DNA from: Burkholderia cepacia ATCC 25416
GTDB taxonomy: Bacteria > Pseudomonadota > Gammaproteobacteria > Burkholderiales > Burkholderiaceae
Assembly: GCF_001411495.1 (NCBI RefSeq)
Contig: NZ_CP012982.1
Span: forward strand, 310,001-374,000
DNA: 64,000 nt
Direction of reading: 5' to 3'
Below, piece by piece: positions 41,689 to 51,384 of this stretch. The first letter of the stretch is position 1. Each line of letters begins with the position of its first letter. A program made the translations under genes and the position numbers. The notes below the pieces were generated by a model. The model was not told the DNA's origin. It worked only from the letters and a program-made list of their open reading frames with translations, and searched no databases.

Positions 41689-42648
41689 TCAGGCCGGCTC
41701 GCCGACGAATCTCAGCGTCCCCGATTCGCCCGACAGCAGCGCGCGATTCGCGTCCGCCGCCGCGCGCAGGTAATCCCACAGCGCGGTCACGCGCCGCAGC
41801 TTGCGCAGGTCCTCGCGGCACGTCAGCCAGAAGCACCGCGTGACGACCACGTCATCCGGCAGCACGGGCACCAGCGCCGGCTGCGTGGCCGCCATGAAGC
41901 ACGGCAGGATCGCGAGCCCGCCGCCCTGCAGCGCCGCGAAATACTGCGCGATCACGCTCGTCGTGCGCAGCCCGGCCGTCGCGCCCGGCACCGCCCGGTC
42001 GAGGTACAGCAGCTCGTTGCTGAACGCGAGATCGTCGACATAGCTGATGAACGCGTGCTCCGCGAGATCGTCGGTACAGGTGATCGGTGGATGGTTCGCG
42101 AGATAGTCGCGCGTCGCGTAGAGCCGCAACTGGTAATCGCACAGCTTCGTGACCACGTAAGGCCCGCGCTCGGGCCGCTCGAGCGTGATCGCGAGGTCCG
42201 CCTCGCGCTTGGGCAGGTTGACGAAATGCGGCACCGGCAGCAGGTCGACCGTCACGTGCGGATGCTCGGCGCGAAACTGCGCGAGTTGCGGCGCGAGGAA
42301 AAAGCACCCGAACCCCTCGGTCGACCCGATCCGCACATGGCCCGACAGCGCCTCGCCCGTATTCGCGACCTGGTCGCACGCGGACTGCACGGTCGTCTCC
42401 ATCGCATCCGCATACGCGACGAGCCGCTGGCCTTCGGCCGTCAGCGTGAAGCCGCCGGAGCGCGACTTGTCGAACAGCAGCGTACCCATCGCCGCCTCGA
42501 GCGCGCGGATGCGCCGCGCGACGGTCGTGTAGTCGACCCCCAGCCGCTTCGCGGCGCCGCTCGCCCGCTGCGTGCGCGCGACTTCGAGGAAAAAACGCAG
42601 GTCGTCCCAGTTCAGGTTGCCGGAAACCGGCTCGGTGGCATGTCGCAT
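41689..42648 (-). CDS. LysR-family regulator, probable control of MHS-mmsAB genes
   Basis: A 319-residue LTTR with HTH FLEVARTQRASGAAKRLGVDYTTVARRIRALE and substrate domain beginning GHVRIGSTEGFG. The ATG at 42648 was chosen because alignment of the HTH begins about 20 residues later; an in-frame ATG 20 codons upstream lies in the promoter region. It is divergent from the MHS transporter, mmsA and mmsB, so it likely responds to a branched-chain or 3-hydroxy acid. This is inference from position. Confidence 0.88.
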   Translation of the reverse strand: MRHATEPVSGNLNWDDLRFFLEVARTQRASGAAKRLGVDYTTVARRIRALEAAMGTLLFDKSRSGGFTLTAEGQRLVAYADAMETTVQSACDQVANTGEALSGHVRIGSTEGFGCFFLAPQLAQFRAEHPHVTVDLLPVPHFVNLPKREADLAITLERPERGPYVVTKLCDYQLRLYATRDYLANHPPITCTDDLAEHAFISYVDDLAFSNELLYLDRAVPGATAGLRTTSVIAQYFAALQGGGLAILPCFMAATQPALVPVLPDDVVVTRCFWLTCREDLRKLRRVTALWDYLRAAADANRALLSGESGTLRFVGEPA

Positions 42649-42693
42649 CGGCGAGGGAAAAAGGGGCGGGAGTCTCCGGGCCGGCCGTCGATA

Positions 42694-42705
42694 TGCATAA
42701 ATGCA
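42694..42705. promoter_or_regulatory. TGCAT-AA-ATGCA inverted repeat in the LysR/MHS divergent region
   Basis: The repeat lies in an AT-rich stretch 46 bases upstream of the LysR start and about 100 bases upstream of the transporter. It is a candidate LysR binding site. Confidence 0.35.
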
Positions 42706-42805
42706 CATCCAACCGGTTTCTTTATCGGTACATGATGAATCTGCGCATAACTATACTCGACCGTGACCTGCGGACCACGAGCCGCGGCACCACCACGGAG
42801 ACACC

Positions 42806-44125
42806 ATGCAGACGCGATCCACCCTCGATGAGCATGCGACAGTCGCGGCACCTGCGCCCGAGCGCACCGCGAAGCACCACCTGCTGGCCGGCTGGGCCAG
42901 CATGGCCGGCACCACGATCGAGTGGTACGACTTCTTCCTCTACGGCACGGCCGCCGCGCTCGTGTTCAACCGCATCTTCTTCCCGTCGCTGGACCCCGTC
43001 GTCGGCACGCTCGCCGCGTTCGGCACGTTCGCGGTCGGCTTCATCGGGCGGCCGATGGGCGGCATCGTGTTCGGCCACTTCGGCGACCGCATCGGCCGCA
43101 AGTCGATGCTGATGATCACGCTGCTGCTGATGGGCGTGCCGAGCATGATCATCGGGCTGATCCCGTCGTACGACAGCATCGGCTACTGGGCCGCCGCGCT
43201 GCTGATCGGGATGCGGTTCCTGCAAGGGATGGCGGTCGGCGGCGAATGGGGCGGCGCGGTGCTGATGGCCGTCGAACACGCGCCGAAGGGCCGCAAGGGG
43301 CTGTTCGGCAGCCTGCCGCAGACGGGCGTCGGGCTCGGCCTGATCCTGTCGTCGGTCGCGATGGCCGCGGTGGCCGCGCTGCCGGAAGCCGACATGCTGT
43401 CGTGGGGCTGGCGTGTGCCGTTCCTCGCGAGCATCGCGCTCGTCGGCCTCGGCTGGTTCATCCGCGCGAAGGTGCCCGAATCGCCCGACTTCGAGAAGAT
43501 GCAGCGCCAGGGCAAGGCCGAGAAGTCGCCAGTGACGGCCGCGCTGCGCCGCCATCCGCGCGAGGTGCTGACGATCGTCGGCGCACGCGCCGCCGAGAAC
43601 ACCTGGTTCTACATGGTCGTCACGTTCGCGCTCGCCTACGCGACGCAGCAGCTGCATCTGCCGAAGGCCGAGATGCTGCACGCGATCACGGCCGGCGCCG
43701 CGCTGTCGCTCGTCACGATGCCGCTGTGCGGCCATCTCAGCGACCGCATCGGCCAGCGCCGGATGTTCGCGATCGGCCTCGTGCTGATGTGCGCGTTCGC
43801 CGCGCCGTTCTTCATGATGCTCGGCACGCAGCAGACGTCGACCGCATGGTGGGCGATCGTGCTCGGCCTCGGCGTCGTGTTCCCGATTCTCTATGCGCCG
43901 GAATCGCTGCTGTTCGCGCAGCAGTTCCCGGCGGAGATCCGCTACAGCGGCATCTCGCTGTCGGTGCAGCTGGCCGGCGTGATCGGCGGCGGCTTCGCGC
44001 CGATGATCGCGACGTCGCTGCTCAAGGCCGGCGGCGGCCAGCCGCATTACGTGATCGCTTACCTCGTCGGCTTCGGCGTGTTCGCGCTCGTGTGTACCGC
44101 GTTGATGCGGCCGGCGCGCGCGTGA
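42806..44125 (+). CDS. MHS-family MFS transporter
   Basis: A 439-residue, 12-helix symporter. The MHS signature [22 protein letters not shown] is near residue 35, with [19 protein letters not shown] and [16 protein letters not shown] following. The start ATG 42806 follows CACGGAGACACC. It heads the mmsA-mmsB set, 115 bases before mmsA, and so probably imports a compound entering valine or beta-hydroxy acid catabolism, for example 3-hydroxyisobutyrate or a similar acid. Substrate not readable from sequence. Confidence 0.9.
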   Translation: MQTRSTLDEHATVAAPAPERTAKHHLLAGWASMAGTTIEWYDFFLYGTAAALVFNRIFFPSLDPVVGTLAAFGTFAVGFIGRPMGGIVFGHFGDRIGRKSMLMITLLLMGVPSMIIGLIPSYDSIGYWAAALLIGMRFLQGMAVGGEWGGAVLMAVEHAPKGRKGLFGSLPQTGVGLGLILSSVAMAAVAALPEADMLSWGWRVPFLASIALVGLGWFIRAKVPESPDFEKMQRQGKAEKSPVTAALRRHPREVLTIVGARAAENTWFYMVVTFALAYATQQLHLPKAEMLHAITAGAALSLVTMPLCGHLSDRIGQRRMFAIGLVLMCAFAAPFFMMLGTQQTSTAWWAIVLGLGVVFPILYAPESLLFAQQFPAEIRYSGISLSVQLAGVIGGGFAPMIATSLLKAGGGQPHYVIAYLVGFGVFALVCTALMRPARA

Positions 44126-44240
44126 GCACGCCGCCGGCATCCGATCGATTTCAGTTCGTCCTGCCGTCCGCCGTGCGTGCATGCGCGGCGGCGGATACGG
44201 GCCGCCTTGTTTGTCATCACCCCGTTTCCCGGAGAGTTCC

Positions 44241-45767
44241 ATGAACGCCGCAGTTCCCCAGACCACCCTCGCCCTGCCCACCGCCAAGCTGCTGATCGAC
44301 GGCGCGTTCGTCGAATCGCAAAGCGCCGAATGGGGCGACATCGTCAACCCCGCGACGCAGGAAGTGATCGGCCGCGTGCCGTATGCGACGCTCGACGAGG
44401 TCGACGCCGCGATCGCGTCCGCGCAGCGCGCGTTCCAGACGTGGAAAACGACGCCGATCGGCGCGCGCCTGCGCATCATGCTGAAGTTCCAGGATCTCGT
44501 GCGCCGCAATCTCGAACGGATCGCGCACACGCTGACGGCCGAGCAGGGCAAGACGCTGCCCGATGCGCAGGGCGACATCTTCCGCGGCCTCGAAGTGGTC
44601 GAGCACGCATGCTCGATCGGCACGCTGCAGCAAGGCGAATTCGCGGAGAACGTGGCGGGCGGCGTCGATACCTATACGCTGCGCCAGCCGATCGGCGTGT
44701 GCGCGGGCATCACGCCGTTCAACTTCCCCGGGATGATCCCGTTGTGGATGTTCCCGATGGCGATCGTCTGCGGCAACACGTTCGTGCTGAAGCCGTCGGA
44801 GCAGGATCCGCTGTCGACGATGCAGCTCGTCGAGCTCGCGATCGAGGCCGGCGTGCCGCAGGGCGTGCTGAACGTCGTGCACGGCGGCAAGACGGTGGTC
44901 GACCGCCTCTGCACGCACCCGGACATCAAGGCGATCTCGTTCGTCGGCTCGACGCGCGTCGGCACGCACGTGTACAACCTCGGCAGCCAGCACGGCAAGC
45001 GCGTGCAGTCGATGATGGGCGCGAAGAACCACGCGGTCGTGCTGCCCGACGCGCACCGCGAGCAGACGATCAACGCGCTCGTCGGCGCGGGTTTCGGCGC
45101 GGCCGGCCAGCGCTGCATGGCGACGTCGGTCGTCGTGCTGGTCGGCACGGCGCGCGACTGGTTGCCCGAGCTCGTCGAGAAAGCGAAGGCGCTGAAGGTG
45201 AACGCGGGCCACGAACCGGGTACCGATGTCGGCCCGGTCGTGTCGAAGGCCGCGCATGCGCGCATCACCGCGCTGATCGACGAAGGCGTGAAGGCCGGCG
45301 CGAAGCTCGAACTCGACGGCCGCAACGTGAAGGTGCCCGGCTACGAGCAGGGCAACTTCGTCGGCCCGACGATCTTCTCGGGTGTGACGACCGACATGTC
45401 GATCTATACGGAAGAAATCTTCGGGCCGGTGGTGGTCGTGCTCGAAGCCGACACGCTCGACGACGCGATCGCGCTCGTCAACCGCAACCCGATGGGCAAC
45501 GGCGTGGGGCTGTTCACGCAGAGCGGCGCGGCGGCACGCAAGTTCCAGAGCGAGATCGACATCGGCCAGGTCGGCATCAACATCCCGATTCCGGTGCCGG
45601 TGCCCTACTTCAGCTTCACGGGTTCGCGCGGCTCGAAGCTCGGCGATCTCGGCCCGTACGGCAAGCAGGTCGTGCAGTTCTACACGCAGACGAAGACGGT
45701 CACCGCGCGCTGGTTCGACGACGACGCGACGGCCGGCGGCGTGAACACGACGATCGCGCTGCGCTGA
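44241..45767 (+). CDS. mmsA: CoA-acylating methylmalonate-semialdehyde dehydrogenase
   Basis: A 508-residue aldehyde dehydrogenase of the MmsA type. [20 protein letters not shown] opens the domain, [24 protein letters not shown] is the MmsA-typical active-site entrance, and the catalytic Cys is in [30 protein letters not shown] near the C-terminus is also characteristic. It converts methylmalonate semialdehyde (or malonate semialdehyde) to propionyl-CoA (or acetyl-CoA), CO2 and NADH. The start ATG 44241 follows CCGGAGAGTTCC. mmsB follows after a 113-base spacer that carries two tandem hairpins. Confidence 0.93.
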   Translation: MNAAVPQTTLALPTAKLLIDGAFVESQSAEWGDIVNPATQEVIGRVPYATLDEVDAAIASAQRAFQTWKTTPIGARLRIMLKFQDLVRRNLERIAHTLTAEQGKTLPDAQGDIFRGLEVVEHACSIGTLQQGEFAENVAGGVDTYTLRQPIGVCAGITPFNFPGMIPLWMFPMAIVCGNTFVLKPSEQDPLSTMQLVELAIEAGVPQGVLNVVHGGKTVVDRLCTHPDIKAISFVGSTRVGTHVYNLGSQHGKRVQSMMGAKNHAVVLPDAHREQTINALVGAGFGAAGQRCMATSVVVLVGTARDWLPELVEKAKALKVNAGHEPGTDVGPVVSKAAHARITALIDEGVKAGAKLELDGRNVKVPGYEQGNFVGPTIFSGVTTDMSIYTEEIFGPVVVVLEADTLDDAIALVNRNPMGNGVGLFTQSGAAARKFQSEIDIGQVGINIPIPVPVPYFSFTGSRGSKLGDLGPYGKQVVQFYTQTKTVTARWFDDDATAGGVNTTIALR

Positions 45768-45769
45768 GT

Positions 45770-45866
45770 GCGAAGCATGGGACCGGACTGAGCGCTGAAG
45801 CGCCAGGTCCGGTCGACCGCGAAGCATGGGACCGGACTAAGCGCTAAAGCGCCAAGTCCGGTCGAC
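45770..45866 (+). repeat. Tandem 48-bp hairpin repeats in the mmsA-mmsB spacer
   Basis: Copy 1 (45770-45817) and copy 2 (45819-45866) differ at only three positions, all G in copy 1 and A in copy 2. Each holds a stem of GACCGGAC with GTCCGGTC, and an inner GCGC/GCGC stem. The pair fills the whole spacer between the mmsA stop and the mmsB ribosome site. It probably acts on the mRNA: attenuation, processing or stability. Confidence 0.9.
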
Positions 45867-45880
45867 ACGGAGACCCATAC

Positions 45881-46771
45881 ATGGAAATTGCATTCATCGG
45901 ACTCGGCAACATGGGCGGCCCCATGGCCGCCAACCTGCTGAAAGCCGGCCACGCGCTGACGGTGTTCGACCTCGACGCGCACGCGGTCGACGTCGCGGTG
46001 CGCGCCGGCGCGACCGCCGCCGGCTCGCCGCGCGAAGCGGCCGCGCGCGGCGCGGTCGTGATCACGATGCTGCCGGCCGCGCAGCACGTGCGCGCCGTCT
46101 ACCTCGGCGACGACGGCGTGCTGGCCGGCGCGCGCGCCGGCGCGGCGCTGATCGACTGCAGCACGATCGATCCGGGCACCGTGCGCGCGGTGGCCGAAGC
46201 CGCCGCGCAGCGCGACTTCCCGCTCGCCGACGCGCCCGTGTCGGGCGGCACCGGCGGCGCGCAGGCCGGCACGCTGACCTTCATGGTCGGCGCGGACGCC
46301 GCGCTGTTCGAGCGCATCCGCCCGGTGCTGCAGGACATGGGCAAGAACGTCGTGCACTGCGGCGGCACCGGCACCGGGCAAATCGCGAAGATCTGCAACA
46401 ACCTGCTGCTCGGGATCTCGATGATGGGCGTCTCGGAAGCGATGGCGCTCGGCGCCGCGCTCGGCATCGATCCATCCGTGCTGGCGGGCATCATCAATAC
46501 GTCGACCGGCCGCTGCTGGAGCTCGGACACGTACAACCCGTATCCGGGCGTGAGCGACACCGCGCCGGCCGCGCGCGGCTATGCGGGCGGATTCGCGGCG
46601 AACCTGATGCTGAAGGATCTCGGGCTCGCGACCGAAGCGGCACGGAGCGCGCACCAGCCGGTGTGGATGGGCGCACTCGCGCAGCAGCTCTATCAGTCGA
46701 TGAGCCAGCAGGGGCTCGGCACGCTCGACTTCTCCGCGTGCGTCAAGCTGTACGAGGCGCAGCCGGCGTAA
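45881..46771 (+). CDS. mmsB: 3-hydroxyisobutyrate dehydrogenase
   Basis: A 296-residue beta-hydroxyacid dehydrogenase. The N-terminal NAD site is FIGLGNMGGPMAANLLKAGH, the substrate-binding motif is DAPVSGGTGGAQAGTL, and the catalytic Lys lies in GQIAKICNNLLLG. NTSTGRCWSSDTYNPYPG is typical of MmsB rather than tartronate semialdehyde reductase. It oxidises 3-hydroxyisobutyrate to methylmalonate semialdehyde, the substrate of MmsA, so the pair forms the last steps of valine degradation. The start ATG 45881 follows CACGGAGACC. Confidence 0.93.
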   Translation: MEIAFIGLGNMGGPMAANLLKAGHALTVFDLDAHAVDVAVRAGATAAGSPREAAARGAVVITMLPAAQHVRAVYLGDDGVLAGARAGAALIDCSTIDPGTVRAVAEAAAQRDFPLADAPVSGGTGGAQAGTLTFMVGADAALFERIRPVLQDMGKNVVHCGGTGTGQIAKICNNLLLGISMMGVSEAMALGAALGIDPSVLAGIINTSTGRCWSSDTYNPYPGVSDTAPAARGYAGGFAANLMLKDLGLATEAARSAHQPVWMGALAQQLYQSMSQQGLGTLDFSACVKLYEAQPA

Positions 46772-46800
46772 CCGCCGCAGCCGACGCCGGACGTGCGCCG

Positions 46801-46831
46801 ACCCGCGATGTGCCTGTATGGCCTCGCGGGT
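46801..46831 (+). terminator. Hairpin after mmsB
   Basis: ACCCGCGA (46801-46808) pairs with TCGCGGGT (46824-46831) and is followed by CGCTTTGC, about 30 bases after the mmsB stop. The loop is 15 bases, so it is a modest intrinsic terminator. Confidence 0.5.
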
Positions 46832-46895
46832 CGCTTTGCATCCGGGAGAAGGAAGGAAAACGCGGACGGCAGCGGCGTGCGACGCCGCCGGTCGC

Positions 46896-47228
46896 TCAAC
46901 CGCGCGGATTCGACGCCGTCTCGAAAGTCGGATGGCACTCGAACGCGAGTTCGGAGCGCGCGCCGACACGGCTGCCGCTGGTCAGCGCCTCCTGCTTCAG
47001 GCTGGCGCGCATGCCGCGCTGCGTGCAGTAGTTGGTGGCTTCGTCGACGGCCTTCGTATGGGCGTCGGCCCACGTCGTCGATACGCCGACCGTGCGCGTC
47101 GTCACGGTAAATACGTTCGGGTTCGACGTCGCGGTCACGTCGGAAGCGGTCGAACACGCGGCGAGCAAGCATGCAACAGCCGCGACGGTCAACCATCGCA
47201 GGGTTCGAAAGGAAACTGGAGTGGACAT
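46896..47228 (-). CDS. Small lipoprotein of unknown function
   Basis: A 110-residue protein with a lipoprotein signal peptide: hydrophobic WLTVAAVACLLAAC with the lipid-modified Cys at residue 25. The mature part has VTTRTVGVSTTWADAHTKAVDEATNYCTQRG and FECHPTF with two cysteines. This spacing resembles small Burkholderia outer-membrane lipoproteins of unknown role. The ATG 47228 has no clear ribosome site. Confidence 0.65.
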   Translation of the reverse strand: MSTPVSFRTLRWLTVAAVACLLAACSTASDVTATSNPNVFTVTTRTVGVSTTWADAHTKAVDEATNYCTQRGMRASLKQEALTSGSRVGARSELAFECHPTFETASNPRG

Positions 47229-47740
47229 GGGGGGCAAGCGCACGTACTTCGACGTGCATTGAGCAACATAGGCGACAGTATGCCTGCTCGATCGCCGGAG
47301 ATCATGCCCCTTTCGGTGAACACATTGTTTCGAATGGTTAAACGATGACGGATGCAGGCAAGATTTACAGCCCTCGCCGGCGGCCGGCTTCGGCCGGCAG
47401 GTAGTTTCGCCCTGCCCGCACGCCGTTGCGGGCGCGCCGGGCGGCGCGACGGCCGGGTCGAGCCCCGCCGGCCGGGTCGGCGCCGACGCGTCCCCGCGCC
47501 CGGCCCCTGCGACACCGCCCTTTTTACAACCCGGGCGCGCCCTCTCCCTCACCCCTGACCGGCCCCGCCCCGCACCCGGCCGCCCGGCGCCCCCGTCGCC
47601 AGACAGGCACATCGCTTGCGCCACCCACGCGCCCGCCGATCCGGCGGACAACATCCTTCCCGCAACCGGCGTTGCTCGCCACGCGACCTTCGCGTGGCGA
47701 TTCCGCATCGCAAACAGGTTCCCCTGAACGAGAGGACAAC
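47229..47740. other. Divergent intergenic region between two lipoprotein genes
   Basis: About 510 bases. 47285-47350 is relatively AT-rich and could hold promoters. 47380-47640 is extremely GC-rich with no credible gene. A perfect hairpin lies 41 bases before the next gene. Confidence 0.5.
47676..47700 (+). repeat. Perfect 11-bp inverted repeat with 3-base loop
   Basis: TCGCCACGCGA, loop CCT, then TCGCGTGGCGA, ending 40 bases before the DUF4397 gene start. It would form a very stable hairpin in the 5' leader if transcription starts upstream, or serve as an operator or terminator. Confidence 0.6.
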
Positions 47741-48505
47741 ATGAAATCAATACGAACGATAGCGGCCCTGTGCTCCATCATTTCCGTGCTCGCGGCATGT
47801 GGCGGCGACGGCAACGACGTCGGCACCGAGCTCGGCATCTCGAAGCCGCAGGCGCGCTTCATCAACGCGGTGCCGGCCGGCCCGAACCTCGACTACTACC
47901 TGAACGCCAAGGTCGACCAGTCGGGTGTCGCGTACAAGGGCGTGACGCGCTATCACGACGTCGACTCGGGCACGCAGACCGCGAGCTACGACATCTCGGG
48001 CACGACCTCGACCATCGCGTCGCAATCGTTCAGCGCGGCGAACGGCCATCACTACACGACGATCGCGCTGCCGAGCACGACGTCGCTGATCTCCGTGATC
48101 GACGATCCGTACGACAAGGGCCTGCTGTCGGACAAGGCGCGCGTGCGCAGCTTCAATGCGTCGCCGAACGCGCAGAACATCGACATGTACGTCGTCCCGC
48201 CCGGCACCGACATCACGACGCAAAGCCCGACGCTCGCGGGCGCGGCTTACCAGAACGCGGTGCCGGCCTCGACGCAGGATTCGATCTACCTGAACGGCGG
48301 CAGCTACCAGGTGATCGTCACGACGGCCGGCAGCAAGACGCCGATCCTCAAGACCGCGCCGGTCACCATCAACAACAACGCCGACTGGCTGCTGCTGACG
48401 ATTCCGTCGGGCGGGGTCGGCGACGTGACGCCGAACGATATCCACGTGCTGGTTGGGCAAGGCAACGACGCCGATACGTCCGCGCAGGAACTCGGGCCGC
48501 AGTAA
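47741..48505 (+). CDS. DUF4397-domain lipoprotein
   Basis: A 254-residue lipoprotein: signal ALCSIISVLAAC with the lipidated Cys20. The mature protein has two related beta-rich halves, each starting with a DUF4397-like block (ARFINAVPAGPNLDYYL and VRSFNASPNAQNIDMYV). DUF4397 proteins are surface or periplasmic, of unknown function. The start ATG 47741 follows GAGAGGACAAC. The hairpin just upstream may control expression. Confidence 0.8.
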   Translation: MKSIRTIAALCSIISVLAACGGDGNDVGTELGISKPQARFINAVPAGPNLDYYLNAKVDQSGVAYKGVTRYHDVDSGTQTASYDISGTTSTIASQSFSAANGHHYTTIALPSTTSLISVIDDPYDKGLLSDKARVRSFNASPNAQNIDMYVVPPGTDITTQSPTLAGAAYQNAVPASTQDSIYLNGGSYQVIVTTAGSKTPILKTAPVTINNNADWLLLTIPSGGVGDVTPNDIHVLVGQGNDADTSAQELGPQ

Positions 48506-48588
48506 CGGCGCGAACACGGCGGCGGCGATCGTGGCGGACGGTGCGAGTGCACCGGCCGCCCCACGCCGGGTAACGGTATCCGGCGGTA

Positions 48589-49146
48589 TCAGTCGATCCG
48601 CTCGAGGCAGATCACGTGCTCGGCGCGCGCACCGTCGCCGTGCTCGACGTCGACATCGCCGACATGCCGCACGCGCCAGCCCGGCCGCGTCGCGATCTGC
48701 GGCATGTTGCCGCCCGGCCGGCTCTCGATCCCGCCGAGCCCCTCGTCGGGCGTATCGACCGCATCGTCGAGCGACGCGTTCGAGTAGATCACGTTGTCCT
48801 GCAGTTCCGACGCGCCGGTGCGCGCCTCCATGCCCTTGCCGTCGACGTCGACCGTGTTGTCGGTCATCGCCATGTTCGCGTTGTCGAGCGTGACGATCCG
48901 GCCGGCCGCGCGACGCACGGGATCGCCGCTGTCGACCGCATGCGCGCCGACGTCGATCGGCGGCAGGCCGGTCGGCGTTTTCGCCGCGACCGCCTCGGGC
49001 GTCAGCGGCCGCTTCGCCACCTCGGCGACCTCGGCGGCCTGGGTCGCCGCGTCGGGCATGTCGCCGGCTGCCGGGGTCTTCACCGGACTCTTCGCGATCT
49101 GTTCCTGCTGCTGTTGCGGGGTTGGATTCGATTCCGCGTTCTGCAT
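48589..49146 (-). CDS. Hypothetical hydrophilic protein
   Basis: A 185-residue protein with a low-complexity N-terminus (NPTPQQQQEQIAKSPVKTP) and an acidic middle. The middle contains IVTLDNANMAMTDNTVDVDGKG. The C-terminus ends EHVICLERID. No signal peptide or family recognised. The ATG 49146 follows the strong site CAGGAGGTGCG, so it is probably expressed. It lies downstream of the small lipoprotein gene on the same strand. Confidence 0.65.
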   Translation of the reverse strand: MQNAESNPTPQQQQEQIAKSPVKTPAAGDMPDAATQAAEVAEVAKRPLTPEAVAAKTPTGLPPIDVGAHAVDSGDPVRRAAGRIVTLDNANMAMTDNTVDVDGKGMEARTGASELQDNVIYSNASLDDAVDTPDEGLGGIESRPGGNMPQIATRPGWRVRHVGDVDVEHGDGARAEHVICLERID

Positions 49147-49353
49147 CGCACCTCCTGTTCCGGACGGCGTGCGCCGGCGTGATGCCGGCGCCGGTCCGGG
49201 AATCGCTACAACGGTCCTTGCAAATCTTTCACGCGCAGGTACGGCGCACACGCGCGTCCTGCGGCGCCCGTGCCGCATGGGCATGCCGCACGACAGCGCA
49301 CGGGTGACGAACCGGCGCACGCCGCGTGCGCGTGCGCCCCCGCCTGATGCCGG

Positions 49354-49593
49354 TCAGCCGCCGCTTGCGCCCGCCGGCGCGGAAGCCGCGCCCGGCATGC
49401 TTGCCGCGCCGCCCGGCGTGCCCGACGGCGCGGTGGACGGCGCCGGCGACATGCCGCCCGTGGCGCTGGTGTCCGAGCTCGCACCGGTACCGGTGTCGCT
49501 CTTTTTCTGGCAACCCGCACCCGCCGCCAGGCCGGCGATCAGGATGCCGGCGAAGACGGCTCGCGATACGTGACGAAGGGAATATCGCTGCAT
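49354..49593 (-). CDS. Small Gly/Ser/Ala/Pro-rich putative lipoprotein
   Basis: A 79-residue protein. After an N-terminal basic stretch, AVFAGILIAGLAAGAGC is a lipoprotein-type signal, although Gly at -3 is not the canonical residue. The mature part is a short disordered tail rich in S, T, G, A and P. The ATG 49593 follows AGCGGAGGTGTC. Such peptides are usually annotated as hypothetical lipoproteins. It is divergent from the NCS1 permease gene. Confidence 0.6.
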   Translation of the reverse strand: MQRYSLRHVSRAVFAGILIAGLAAGAGCQKKSDTGTGASSDTSATGGMSPAPSTAPSGTPGGAASMPGAASAPAGASGG

Positions 49594-49829
49594 GACACCT
49601 CCGCTGATGTCGGTGGATGGAACCCTTCGGCGCGCAATCCCCGTGCCTCGCCATCGATCCCTCCCATTCATTTTTCAAATGACGCCCAGCCGAATATTTA
49701 ATTTCCCATCACCGTGCCGGCCACCCATACTCGCGAACAAATCCGAGACATAACGTCCACGGCGGCCGGGCCGTCGCAGCGTATACGCGCTGCCGGTTTC
49801 GCGCCCCGCACATGGAAGGAGACAACGGC

Positions 49830-51362
49830 GTGCAACTGGAAGCCACCCACCGCCCGGGCATCGTGCCCGGCGCGGTCGACGCATCGCATCGAACCGATTC
49901 GGCCGCGCGCGACCCCGCGCTGAGCCCGCGGCTGCACAACCCCGACCTCGCGCCCACCAAGGCCGAGGGGCGGACGTGGGGCCGCTACAGCATCTTTGCG
50001 CTGTGGACCAACGACGTGCACAACATCGCGAACTACTCGTTCGCGATCGGGCTGTTCGCGCTCGGCCTGTCGGGCTGGCAGATGCTCGCGTCGCTCGCGA
50101 TCGGCGCGGTGCTCGTGTACTGCTTCATGAACCTCACCGGCTACATGGGCCAGAAGACCGGCGTGCCGTTCCCGGTGATCAGCCGGATGAGCTTCGGCAT
50201 CTACGGCGCGCTGCTGCCCGCGATGATCCGCGCGGTGATCGCGATCGCATGGTTCGGCATCCAGACCTATCTCGCGTCCGTCGTGCTGCGCGTGCTGCTC
50301 ACCGCGATCTGGCCCGGCCTCGCCGCGTTCGACCAGGATGCGATCTTCGGGCTGTCGACGCTCGGCTGGGTCACGTTCGTCGCGATCTGGCTCGTGCAGA
50401 TCGGCATCCTCACGTACGGGATGGAAATGGTCCGCAAGTACGAAGGGCTCGCCGGCCCGGTGATCCTCGTCACGACGCTGTCGCTCGCCGCGTGGATGTT
50501 CAGCCGCACGGGCGGCCATCTCGCGATGTCGATCGGCAAGCCGCTGACCGGCCTGAAGATGTGGACGGAGATCTTCGCGGGCGGCTCGCTGTGGCTTGCG
50601 ATCTACGGCACGCTGGTGCTCAACTTCTGCGACTTCGCGCGCTCGTCGCCGAGCGCGAAGACGGTGCGGGTCGGCAACTTCTGGGGCTTGCCAGTCAACA
50701 TCCTCGTGTTCGCGACGATCAGCTTCGTGCTCGCGGGCGCGCAGTTCAAGCTGAACGGCCACATCATCCACAGCCCGACGGAAATCATCGCGACGGTGCC
50801 GAACAAGCTGTTCCTCGTGCTCGGCTGCCTCGCGTTCCTGATCGTCACGGTCGCCGTGAACATCATGGCGAACTTCGTCGCGCCGGCCTTCGTGCTGACG
50901 AGCCTTGCGCCGCATCGCCTGTCGTTCCGCCGCGCGGGCCTGATCAGCGCGACGGTCGCCGTGCTGATCCTGCCGTGGAACCTGTACAACAGCCCGATCG
51001 TGATCGTCTATTTCCTGTCCGGCCTCGGCGCGCTGCTCGGCCCGCTGTACGGGATCATCACGGTCGACTACTGGCTCGTGCGCAAGCAGCGCGTGAACGT
51101 GCCCGACCTCTATACCGAAGCGCCGACCGGCACCTATTTCTACACGCGCGGCGTGAACCGCAAGGCACTTGCGGCGCTCCTGCCGTCCGCGCTGATCTCG
51201 ATCACGCTCGCCGTCGTGCCGGCCTTCAGCGCGATGACGCCGTTCTCGTGGCTGCTCGGCGCGGCCATCGCGGGCAGCGTGTACTGGCTGCTGGCCGATC
51301 GCAAACGGCAATACGAGGAGCGCTCGGGCGAGCCCATCGCGGTCGCCTGCGCGCAACACTGA
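49830..51362 (+). CDS. NCS1-family nucleobase/hydantoin/allantoin permease
   Basis: A 510-residue, 12-helix NCS1 transporter. RYSIFALWTNDVHNIANYSFAIGLFALG forms helix 1 with the NCS1 substrate-site Trp/Asn, and KTGVPFPVISRMSFGIYGA is a signature loop. NIMANFVAPAF and YGIITVDYW also fit. The start is GTG 49830, eight bases after AAGGAG; an ATG six codons upstream includes that ribosome site and is less likely. A racemase-superfamily gene follows 22 bases later, the usual pairing for hydantoin or allantoin use. Confidence 0.88.
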   Translation: MQLEATHRPGIVPGAVDASHRTDSAARDPALSPRLHNPDLAPTKAEGRTWGRYSIFALWTNDVHNIANYSFAIGLFALGLSGWQMLASLAIGAVLVYCFMNLTGYMGQKTGVPFPVISRMSFGIYGALLPAMIRAVIAIAWFGIQTYLASVVLRVLLTAIWPGLAAFDQDAIFGLSTLGWVTFVAIWLVQIGILTYGMEMVRKYEGLAGPVILVTTLSLAAWMFSRTGGHLAMSIGKPLTGLKMWTEIFAGGSLWLAIYGTLVLNFCDFARSSPSAKTVRVGNFWGLPVNILVFATISFVLAGAQFKLNGHIIHSPTEIIATVPNKLFLVLGCLAFLIVTVAVNIMANFVAPAFVLTSLAPHRLSFRRAGLISATVAVLILPWNLYNSPIVIVYFLSGLGALLGPLYGIITVDYWLVRKQRVNVPDLYTEAPTGTYFYTRGVNRKALAALLPSALISITLAVVPAFSAMTPFSWLLGAAIAGSVYWLLADRKRQYEERSGEPIAVACAQH

Positions 51363-51384
51363 ACACACGCATACGGAGTCAGCA

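Noticed and set aside
45770-45866. Two 48-bp repeats as a minimal CRISPR or insertion-sequence ends
   Set aside because: The copies are separated by one base, not by a spacer, and there is no transposase gene or target-site duplication.
49812-49829. ATG at 49812 as the start of the NCS1 permease
   Set aside because: The stretch contains the AAGGAG ribosome site that is correctly spaced for the GTG at 49830.
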